Below the pieces are notes generated by a model. That model worked only from the letters and a program-made list of their open reading frames with translations, made no database searches and was not told the origin of the DNA. The position numbers were made by a program, and so were the translations under genes. Below, piece after piece: positions 33,834-44,900 of a DNA stretch of 64,000 nt. Every line of letters starts with the position of its first letter. Positions within the stretch are counted from its first letter, which is position 1. Source of the stretch: Branchiostoma lanceolatum (taxonomy: Eukaryota; Chordata; Leptocardii; Amphioxiformes; Branchiostomatidae); the NCBI RefSeq assembly GCF_035083965.1, contig NC_089722.1, positions 21,073,142 to 21,137,141 of the forward strand, given 5' to 3'.

Positions 33834-34345
33834 TCAGTTCGTCTGAGGATGAAACGGATTCCTTAATGTAACCTGTTACTCATTATGATTATAAGCTGGT
33901 TCACGATTTTAACTGTGCATGAGCGAGGTCAAATGTGAACGCCTCCTGAGCAGTTCATATCAGGACCATACTTGATACCATGTCCAGATGTGTTTTGTTT
34001 ATGTCTAATAGGGGCATTCGACTTTGACATATGATCCAGAATACATCACAATACGCATGTGCAGCTCAAACAGTGAACCAGCTTATTTTACTTGTCATTA
34101 AAAACCTTCAAAGAAGTTATCATGTTCCACTAGTAGGTCTTGGGCCTTGGCAAAACAATCTAGGTGTGTAACATCTAACTGGTAAATAAATACATTTTGA
34201 ACTGTTGCAAATGCTTCGTATTACATCTTCTGCCGGACCTAATGTTAGTTGGTTTGTATGTAGGACAATGGTGCTACATTTGTATAATGTTTGTTCTGTA
34301 CAAGATGCTGAATTGGTATTGGACGTTGTGAATAAAGGAGCAAAC
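33834..34345 (+). other. Probable 3'UTR of the small heat-shock protein gene
   Basis: Two AATAAA signals are at 34185-34190 and 34331-34336. The region contains an inverted-repeat element at about 33892-34085 (see repeats), which would form a hairpin in the transcript. Confidence 0.55.
33892..34085. mobile_element. Inverted-repeat element in the heat-shock gene 3'UTR
   Basis: Arms AAGCTGGTTCACGATTTTAA and (complement) TAAGCTGGTTCACTGTTTGA. Relatives at 39185-39350, 44155-44355 and 48960-49070 share GCATTGTGGG and TCAAAGTT near GTTCACGGTTTAAACTG-like ends. Confidence 0.6.
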
Positions 34346-37300
34346 TAAAGAGTGTGTGTCCCTATATGCAAATTAAAAGATAAAAAATATGCTGTTGAGT
34401 TTATTCCACGGAGACAGTCTATATAGCTGCTAGGTACAGCTGGAATGCTCAAACTTAACACAGAGCCTAATCGATGCATTCTACGTACAGCGTAATGGTG
34501 GCCTGAATTTAGCATAAAGCCAAGCCAGCCCAGACAACACAGGAGGCCCTAAATGTAAGAAAAAAGCCAGCCTGCCAAATCTAATGCTATACATAGCTAT
34601 GGCCTCCCTGAATTTAGCAACTTGACAGACCATCCCTCCCACCATGCAGGCCCCATGTGAAGGAAAGGGTACAGAGGATGAGGGTAGCCTCCGATGCAGA
34701 CTCCTCTTCTTTTTCAATTTATTGTTTTTATGCTATCACATTTTGTTTTTAATTGCTGGCCGGGAATTCCCAGCGAACAACAAGAAAACAAGAGCTTTTC
34801 AAAAAAGCTGGCGTTTCGGCTACGTTTATGAGTGTGAATTGTCTTTTCCCTTTACTTGAAGTAAAATCTGCCAGAGAAAGTCACTCAAGGGCTGTTCAGT
34901 CTATAAGAAAAATTGTCATTTTGGGAAATGAGTACTGTTTTAATAGAGAAAGGCAGATTGGGGAAAGCAATTTTGAAGTTACGTCACTTAACTTAAGTGC
35001 TTTTGAAAAAGCTGGTCTTGGCCTACAACTTGTACTTATTAGTAAAATGTACAATAGGCTCATTATAAAAGCTATCAATGTAATTATGTACATGGCACGC
35101 AATAAAACATAAAATTTGAAAAAGCACCATTGAATCATCAGCACTATGGTAATTAAGTGAAATAGAAGTTCATAACAGCTAAGGTTCTATCTAAAATGAC
35201 TACCAAATGTCAAACAAATCAACAGCTACCTCATCCGTATTATTCTGGTTTCCGCATTTACAACATTTCTTCCTTATTTTCCTGGGTAATTTTGCTAAAA
35301 TTCATGAAAATTCCCATAGTTTTGTGCCGAGCGGCGCCACTTTCCACGTACGTGTTGTCTGAATGAAGTCGATACTGAACAATGGAGCATTTGCTACTGT
35401 AACAAAGGATCGCTGTTTTGCAAACAACATCAAGAGCCTCTGTTTACATCGGGGATAGAAGTTTAGTGGCGAGTGTTTTGCAAGAATCATCTTACCGCGC
35501 ATAGGAGCCGCTGCACGGTATTTTCCATTACAATGAACAGAAAAATTCGAATGCCGGGTTTGGAATCTATGAAGTCCTGTTCATAAGACAAAGGCCTTGT
35601 ATATATTAAATGAATATTCAAAAATAACAAATATAAAATATTTCTTTATTTATTAATGAAAAAATGATATTCATAAATATGATATTGATAGATTAATATA
35701 ATATCAATATATATTTTTGATATTCAATATCTAAAAAGAAAATAAAAAATCCATGCACGGACACGAACCCGGCTCTTCTGGGTCCGAAGTGCTTCGCGTT
35801 GCCAGATGGGCCAAGCTGCGGTACGTAACCCGTCTCTCTGTACGTAATGCTATAACCTCACTATATGGTATCATTTATGTCGATTTCTGGTCGTTTTCTT
35901 GATGAAATCATTTTTTTTCTTCTGCAATCTTGTGGAATAGATGTAATATGGTCATTTTTCAGGATATCAAAGTCCGAAACCACAATGCAATGATATTTCC
36001 GAACAGTTGTAGCGAAGGCGCCGAAACGCAAAAATGTATTAGTAAAAGTGGAACTTAGAAAATGAAAACAGCCTGCAACGGAGGCTAGGATGAGGGACTG
36101 TTGCTGGGGAAGTACATACACAAATCACAAGAGATGAACAGAATTTTCCAACATTGGGGGGAGGGGATGTATATGTTGCATGTACATATAATAGGAAGTT
36201 TATTGCAAGTTCTTGCCCGTAGTCTAATTGCAAGTACATGTAACATGAAAAAGGATGGACAATGATTAACACTATAGCATGTGACTACTCTAGTCTGACT
36301 ACTGAAATTAAATTCTAAAGTATAAATTAAATGACAAAAGACCGTAATGACCAAATGAAAGGTGATTTGAGATGTTCCCATTTTATTGGACCAAGCAGTC
36401 ACACAATTTCAGCAAATCTTGGCGAATCATACAACCCCAGAATATATTGCAATCACTAACAATATACAAGAAAAGTGGTCACATATACAAAGTTGAGCCC
36501 AAATGCCTCCATATCCACAAAATAAAGGGAAATCATTTTGTTAATTGCTGTATGTAGTAGTAAGTGCACAATGAAATGAAATCATCACCTATAATATATT
36601 TGTATAACAATGAAACAAATCGTATAGAATAGCAGGCTTGTTGAAGCATATTTAACAATTGAAATCATAGGACTATTTAATAAAACTTAGTAATAATTTA
36701 CAATTAGATATACAGTCAATATATGGCTCAGAATCATACAATATATGGATTTGAATATACAAACGTATGATGCTGGAAAACAAAAAAATACAATAATATC
36801 ACGGTCATCAAATTCTTTAAAAAATAATCATGCTGTGCGTTTATCCATGCTCCTTTGAATGCCTTTATGATACATAATAAGAAAGTATAATTCTCTATCA
36901 CAAACTGCTTTATCGTCTGCTGTTCTATACAGAACAGAGGGTCTTATAAAATCATAAGAATTAAAAAAAGTAAAGAAAGTCATTTTCACTGGATTTCACC
37001 CATTGGTCCCAACCCCCAACCCCGGAATTTTGCTGTGATAACTGCACTAGTAATAAAATGCTTTCTTTTCACCCAAGCAGATCTTTCAAACCTGACTGGT
37101 AAGACTATACCAGGGCACTGATAACTTTTTGCAGCAGTTGGCAAACTGTGTTAAGCTTTGACCATGCAACACCAAATTACATCCTTCTGTGAAATCAATC
37201 TGTCAAGAGTGGGATTCGAACCATCAACCTCTAGGTCAGTGAATAAACAGAAGGCTGGAGGCTGAAATACCTACATTCAGCAACGCTAGTTACCGGTATA

Positions 37301-38370
37301 TCCAGCATTACTGGATAAATAAGTCTAGTCGACTCTTTCATTGGCCTTGACATAGGCCTTGCATAAGAAGACGCTCTCTCCTGACAACAGCCATTTTGAG
37401 GTAGAACAGCACTTTAAATTATTTCTTGGATCACTGACTTTTCCGACAAATACAGGATTTTAGTACAATTAGTACTTTTTGACTGTCTTTCCTGGCCCTT
37501 TCATGAGGTTATTACCAACAAAAACACACATTTCAGGCAACCGCCTTTCAAACAACATTTAACAAGATGTACATATATAAATACCTTTCACTGAAAATGC
37601 ATAAAAATACACATACTTAATGTGTTCATCGCATTTCTGGTTAAGAAAAACAATATGGATTGCGCACAGACAGTATGAAGGCATATTCAATATTTGATAT
37701 AATTATGTAATGTATTAGACACCATGGATGACAACACACACAGTACAATACATTCTTCATTGTGGTAAAACAGCAGTTTTCATATCAACGAGTCACAATT
37801 TATGGGTATGTTTTTAAAGAGGTGCTACAAATAATAGTCCTTTCTTGTCATGGTCCACTCAGATCTAACTTGCTAAATGTAAGTACATGTATAAAAATTT
37901 GTGAATGTAACTCTACAAAACATATTTGCACCAATGTGAGAGAACTCAAAACACAGTTATTCAATACTATATGCAAAAACACAAGCTTGAAACAGCTTCA
38001 GATATTATAATATTGCAGTATAAATGCTTTTAGCAACATTATAAATACAATGTAGATGCCTTTAAGCTTTGTTTATAAGAAAAAGTTATTTCTCAGTGTA
38101 TGTATATAGTGGTAAGAGTATAATTCAATAAGGATTAACTTTTTTCATTCAATTTAATAAATATGCATAATTTCAAAAGTAACTGTTTTTCCAAAGACAA
38201 AACTTAAACTATAGAAAACTTGAAAAAAAAATTCAAGTTAGCTCTACCTCATATAAACACAATGGTATAGACAGTAAGAAAATACTGCACAGTAGATTTT
38301 TGTTCTTTTTAGCATTTTTGTCATATATTGAGCTATCTAAATCAACTTGCAGAAAAAAATACTAATTTCA
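34346..38370. other. Intergenic, AT-rich
   Basis: No coding exon is seen. It contains the tRNA-Arg-like sequence at 35750-35826, a tRNA B-box-like fragment near 37205-37245 (minus strand) and possibly distal 3'UTR of the SLC43A3-like gene. Confidence 0.5.
35750..35826 (-). pseudogene. tRNA-Arg(TCG)-like sequence, probably a pseudogene or SINE head
   Basis: Minus strand: TTGGCCCATCTGGCAACGCG, then ACTTCGGACCCAGAAGA (anticodon-loop-like CTTCGGA), a B box GGGTTCGTGTCC and a T6 stretch just downstream. The anticodon and T stems pair poorly, so a functional tRNA is unlikely. Confidence 0.4.
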
Positions 38371-38818
38371 TTTATTCAGATTCAAATGTGTCTGAAATGT
38401 TTTACTCTTTTTTTTTGAAGGCATTTTGTATGCCTAGGCCTCCACTGCATTAACATTTTTTAGCATCAAATATTTTCACCAATTTACAACAGTTGTCACT
38501 CTTGCTTCATGCTTTGAGAGTTTTGAGAAGTAAAGATAACCCAGATATGACACTTAACATAAAATCAGTGGTCATGGAGAAGTGGTCCTGGAGACCAAAA
38601 AAAGATCACTACACTGTAGATTAACAAATAACATAAAATCAGTGGTCAAGGAGAAGTGGTCCTGGAGACCAAAAAAAGATCACTACACCGTAGATTAACA
38701 AATAACATAAAATTAGTGGTCCTAGAGACCAAAAAAAGATCACTACACCGTAGATTAACAAATATTTTTCCCAAGCACTTCAAATGTTGTATAGGAAAAA
38801 TCTACAAAAACAATGAAT
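38371..38818 (-). other. Probable 3'UTR of the SLC43A3-like gene with a 74-bp tandem repeat
   Basis: Sequence after the TAG is AT-rich. A poly(A) signal on the minus strand is at 38371-38376 (plus-strand TTTATT), and another at 36382-36387 would give a much longer UTR. It contains the 74-bp tandem repeat at 38559-38764. Confidence 0.4.
38559..38764. repeat. 74-bp tandem repeat, about 2.8 units
   Basis: Units start at 38559, 38633 and 38707 (ATAAAATCAGTGGTC...). The third lacks a short internal stretch. Confidence 0.9.
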
Positions 38819-38995
38819 CTATATGGTGGACACTTGGTCCACCACAAGGAGGTTTTCGTCCTCCATTTTGCGTGGCTTCTTCACGGTCTGCGGGCCGTTC
38901 TCGCGATACTGCCGGTCCAGCCACTTGCAGTGGAAGTACAGGTACACAGGGTGGATGATGGTGAGTGCTGTCAGCACCAATAGGATGATGTTTAC
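38819..38995 (-). CDS. SLC43A3-like: SLC43A3-like terminal coding exon 10
   Basis: Acceptor CCTCCCCCCAG|GTAAAC. The exon encodes residues 513-570: TM12 ([20 protein letters not shown]) and a cytoplasmic tail ending VVDQVSTI, then TAG at 38819-38821. The C-terminal S-T-I resembles a class I PDZ ligand (x-S/T-x-hydrophobic), which is only suggestive. Confidence 0.93.
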   Translation of the reverse strand, partial: VNIILLVLTALTIIHPVYLYFHCKWLDRQYRENGPQTVKKPRKMEDENLLVVDQVSTI

Positions 38996-41900
38996 CTGGG
39001 GGGAGGGATTTACAAGTCACTATTACAACTTCTGATTGGTCAACTGAATAAGGACATTACTTGCACACATTGCTATCCTAACTTGATAGTAACTAAACAG
39101 ATATTACAGTTTGATAGTTGAAACTTGTGCATTCTTTTGTTGTGTTTACCAGAAGACCAGAAAAAGGGGATATAACAGTGATGGAAATTTGTGAAGTATA
39201 AGCTAGTTCAAAGTTTGACGTGCACATGTTCAGTGTGATGCATTGTGGGCAATATGTCAAAGTTGAATGCCCCTGGCAGTGCATAATTAAGGTAGCAACT
39301 TTGACATACACATGTATCACCCACGAACTGTGAACAAGCCTATAACTCCACACTGTCACTCCGGCCATGACCTTCAAAGTCAACCTTCACCATTTTCACC
39401 CCAAAATCTTACTGGAGCGGGATCCCCTCCGAACGTTCCAACAGTCAACAAGAACATTGGGTACTGCAGCATCAGTATGATGCTCCCGGCACCATAGTCT
39501 GCTCCCAACATCTTACCAAAGTGTCGTGAAGGGTAGCTGTGGAAAACATCAATTATATTCCGTTTCAGGAAAAATGACATTCCAATACCCATATCAAACA
39601 GGTACTGGAATGTAAGGTACATGTAAGACTCTGGTCCTCCTAAAGCCGGCATAACACAGAGGACAGGTCAGCGAGCTCAAAACAACGTTTTTGGCAGCAA
39701 GACGGCCAGTGTCATCTCAAATCACTGCACGATCTTTAGCGACCGGCCTATGTTTGCAAGTCCCGTTCAGATTTTCGGGTGGAAAATATGCCCAACTCTG
39801 GTGATTTTTAAATTTGGCAACCTTCTGGCGATCGACAACTTTAGCCAAATCTTGTTGACTGTGTGATGCCGGCTTAAGTTGCAACCCATTTTTTGCCATA
39901 CATGTACATTTCTGGAAACACTTACTGGCATAGGGTTTTTCTGGAAGACCTCCTGTGTTAGAATGAAGAGGGGGTACTGGAAACAGCTGACCACGCCTCC
40001 TATGAACATGTCTGCACCAAACATCTTACCAAAGTGGCGAGGTGGGTAGCTGGTCCAGACCAGAACAGAAAGAATACATGTGAGTTCACCAAAGATTGTA
40101 TGGAAGATACCATCACCAGTTAAGCCTGTCACACATAACCGACCATGGCCCTCCGACCTTATCCAGACCATGGCCTCCCAACCTTCTCTAGACCATGGTT
40201 GGGAGTTAGTCATGAGCAACTTTATTTGTTGTTGAGAGTTGGTTGGCAAGGTTGCCTACTATTTTTTAAATGTTGTTTGTGCCAGCTGACTACGACTTTT
40301 GAAAAATCAAGAGGAGTGAACTGGAGCTAGAATAGGAAGGACTCCAGGCTGAATGGGGAGTGGTCGAGAGCAAAGTCATGGGAAGGTCTTGAATGTGTGA
40401 TGAGCTCAAAGACAGCATACCATACTGTGATTTTACCATGTTAAGTTGCTATACACCACATAATGATGATACCTTACAAGATCATGTCTATTCTATACCG
40501 CAGTCAATGTTTGAAACAACATAGAAAATTGCAGAGGATACATTTTAATGCTTAATGACAATTAGTCCATTATGCTTTCCCATACCAAAACCACACATTC
40601 AGTTAGAATTAAAATTTGATTAGATGTATACTTGAATTATCATTTCTGTGAAAGTTTGGCCCGTATCTGGTTGTCACATAGATATATATGACATTGCATT
40701 AAATATATATCATATCAAATATATAATACAATACAAGGTATTAAGGTTTTTCTCAAATATCATAGACTTAATTGTAGACATTGTCAAAAACAACTTAAGA
40801 TATGGATTAATCATATGGTATCTAAAGTTACACAATGAACAATGTACAAATAGATTCATTTCTACTTGAAATCGTGCAAGAAACAGAACACGGCTTGTCA
40901 ACAATTGAAACTTACCCTACTGCAAAAAAGGTAGCGTTCCCACCGTACAGAAATGACCTAAGTATGACTTGTAGAACGAAGGATAAGTACTGGATGGGTA
41001 GGATGGGTATGACCACACATATGGAGAACAGCACTCCCAGAAAAGTGGTTAGACTGAAGGCAACCACACAAGAACGCAGGTCCAAGCTTGCTTTCGTGTA
41101 GGCCGACTCAATGCCTGGAATAAAGAGAAGATATGATTGTAGATTCAGTTACTTTTGTGGGGACTTAATTTCGTGGTAGAGAGGAAAAGAAGTTTTTTTA
41201 CGGTGTTTTAAATTTGGGGTTGAAACAACTCTGTAACACAGTAATTGTACATTGGACATTGGTCTTACAATATTCTGATGCATTTTCTATATTAGTCTGC
41301 GATGTTCAGAATCTATTTTTTAACACATATTTATGTTTCAATTTTTTTTTTAATGGTGAAAGGAAAACAATATACGTGTAACTATGATATCAGCACGAAG
41401 AAACTATATTTAAGAATGACATTATTAGTCTTTGCACAATACAACAAGATGCACAGATTCAAAAGATTATCATGGAAGCTCATCTGTGTTGGAAGAAATT
41501 ATAGTACAAGGCTAAACTTTTCCCAACACTAAGGTATACACAGATCAAATGAGTCCATATACATCATGGAACTCCAGCCATCACTTAACAGAGACAGCGG
41601 GCGTTATAAACTTCCTGGTACATTTGACCAAATGCAGACGTCACGTATACGTAAAGGCATGTGTCAATAAGGTCACGTGTCTGTAACTCTTGTGAGTTTA
41701 CGTTCCGAAGTGATTGGTAACTATTGATCCTGAAAAAGGCGACAGGGATCGTTGAAAATTTGATCCATGTATACCTTAGTGTTGGAAGAAAGTTTCAAAA
41801 GATGTACACGTTAACAGAAATGGTTCCTACCTGCTTGCTTGTCCTGCACCATTTTCTTGGTGACGTAGTTGCGGTACATGTCCATGATCAGTCCGTTCAT

Positions 41901-44900
41901 GGGGGCACAAAGGACCCCAAAGAGCTGCGTGATGGCGAAAGCTTCTGTGTATCTGATGACTGCACATTTGAAGACAAGGAACAAAGGCATCAGATTGGAG
42001 AAATCAGAATTTTTCACATACACAGATTGTTCAAGTACAGCCAGGTTACATCAAAAGCAAACAAAGCTTACCAAAACAATACAACAATACAGACCAAAAA
42101 ACACTCCCCGTGAATTAGTAGCCTCTTACAAAGACCCCATGACCTGGACCGTCATGTCCGATAAATAACTAGTTCTACCACCTCTGATTTCTACTTCCTG
42201 CCACTCTGGCAAGTCTAGCCTTAACATTACCTGTATCACAAGATGATTCGTTGTCTTCAGCTAGCTTGGTCATCCAAGGGTTAAACGTTCCCATGAAGAA
42301 GTAGTTCCTGAGCTGTATGACGGAGAACCAGAAGATGTGTGTGTAGAACATGCCGGACTTCAGCCCCTTCATGAAGGTGGGGTAGTACAACTCAGGTGTG
42401 CTGACCTCCTCTTCCTCTTCCTCATCTACAGGTGAAAAAAGGGAAAGTTTCGTTTTTTTAATTATTCAAGGCCATGTTGATTTGGATGACATTTGGATGA
42501 CACATGCTTCGATTTTCGTCCGTTTCCCCAAAACATTTTTCGGCCATACTGTAATTCATGCTGACTTTACCCCCTTCATGAAGGTGGGGTAGTACAACTC
42601 TTCCTCTTCCTTTTCCTCATCTACGGGTAAAAAAAAAGAAAGTTTCTTTCCTTTTTTATCTATTTTAGGCCATGTTGATTTGATCATATGGATGACATCC
42701 GGAATCGCATGAATTTACGTCCGTTTAAAAAAATGTAGAAAAAAAGAAGTTTTCGGCCATATTGTAAAGCATACAAGGCAGCTGCAAAATGAGAAAATAT
42801 ATGCTGTAAATTGCAAAAAAATAATTCAGAAAACAGATACTAATATCTTGTAGAATGCTAAAGTCAAAGAAAAAGATGACTTGTGAAAGAACAAAAATTG
42901 AGAATCTATAACCGGTATTCGAGCAGTACTATATGAACAGTAGACCATAGCTTTTCACTAGCATGCATGTTGGGTGAGAATAACAGCCGGGATTCGAACT
43001 CCCAACCTGTTGGTCCAGAGGTAAGTTTGCTAACCACAGGACTACAAATAAAATGTGAGAACAGGTTATCTGAGACTGATCACCGAGAACGCATTATGAG
43101 ATCTATAATTATGAGATTCATAACACCCTTCTTAGTCTTACTTTGCTGTGCATTTCCATTTGACATTAAGGCCTCCTGCTGCAGTTCCCCTGCATCATGA
43201 TTGTGGTTCAGCTCTACATCAGCACCAGGCAGTCTGGTGTTCTTGGCCCGACAGATGCCGTAGTTGTAGTCTTGAGGCAGGGGCCAGGGGAATTGTTTGT
43301 TCGGAAGCAGAAAGAGAGAACGCAACAACAACAAGGACGTTGCTACCGAGTAGAATAGAAATATGGCCTTGAAACTCACCCCACCCTCGTAGATTTTCTG
43401 TTGGAAGAAAAGAAAAGGAAATTTGTATATGATGTGGCGTTTGTCACGAGAATTAGAGGAAAAGAGGTACAGTGCAATCATTGGAGCTGGTATACCGTCG
43501 ATCCTGAAATTTATGGTGGTTTTATTTTCATAGTTTTCATGGTAACCCCTCCAACACAACCTCATGACACTGCGAATGTGCGTTTTCAATGGGCTGTACA
43601 ACGGAATTGTTTCAACTTTCAAACACTGTAAAAATCTTCTTTCTCTTTGTGTAATCAAGTTCCAGTGAAAATGACTGCATTTACAGTAGGTGGTTAAAAT
43701 GTGTATATACCTGTCACCTGGTTACATGAGTGTATAATTATACACTTTATAAAGTCTATGGCAGAAAATGGGTGAAAAACACCGCAAAAGGTGCTAAATC
43801 TTGGTTCTACTTTTACCTTCTTGATTTAAAATAACTTGAGTGACTTCTAAGTGACTTCAAAAACAGGTGCAAAAGGTTCAGAAATCATTGATGGGGAAGA
43901 TGAAACTTGCTCTCACAAGATGGAAGTGACATCTTTGTTACTGTGACCATGATTCAACTTAAGACATGTCAACTGAAAGGAAGATAGATGGATTTTACAA
44001 TGCTGTGACTAGACTAATGGCTATTCCACAAAATATCAAAGGAGGCAAGAAGCACATGCATACTTTGAGAGCTATTTCAAATAAATTATTACAATCTTAT
44101 GGGAATGCCACATGAGTTCACTGTCTACATGTTTGAACAGTGTATGTGATAATAAGCCATTTCACGGTTTAAACTGAGCATGTGCAGTGAGATGCATTGT
44201 GGGTGATATATCAAAGTTAAAGGCACCTGAGACATAAACAGAATAAGTCTGGACATGTATCAAGCATGGTCTAAGTTAGGGGGCCTTCACCTTTGACATA
44301 TTACCCACGATGCATCCTGAATCGCATGCTTGCTTTAAACTGTGAACAGGCTTATCATCTGGCCCAAGTACTTACCAGAACAACAAGGAACACAAAGGAA
44401 GAAGAGTCAAAGGCTCCGTTCACTAAAGTGATGACAGTCGATCGCTTATCTCCAAACAGGTTTCCAATCTATGAAAGGAAAGAAGAAAAAATCTTAAACA
44501 TTACTATGTTAATTACAAATATACACATATGAACCGGTGGTAAGTGGGGTTGTGTGGCGTAAAGGCAGGGTTTTCGGCCCAGAACCCTGTGGTCCCGGGT
44601 TCGAATTCTCTGACGCCACCGATCTTGTGCCCTTGGGAAAAGGCACTTTACACGACTTTCCTCACTCCACCCAAGTGTAAAAACGGGTATATTACAAAAG
44701 TGTATGTGTGAGGGCCACGACACCAGCAATAGCTGCCTGTGTCCCATGTGTATTGCACTGTTGCAATTCTAATAAAATAAAATAAAATAAAATAAAATAA
44801 AATAAAATAAAATAATAAAATAAAGATGGCTTTGTGGTTAGGGTTGTTGACTCAGAACCTTGAGGTACTGAGTTTGAATCCCTGATAGGTCAGAATGTTG

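Noticed and set aside
35750..35826. Functional tRNA-Arg gene
   Set aside because: The anticodon-loop and B-box words are good, but the stems do not pair well, so it is listed only as a tRNA-like pseudogene.
39767..40249. 160-codon minus-strand frame treated as one gene
   Set aside because: Only 39926-40049 is an exon. The rest reads through intron.
43080..43658. 192-codon minus-strand frame as a single protein
   Set aside because: Only 43142-43397 belongs to the SLC43A3-like CDS. The rest is intron and a MITE.
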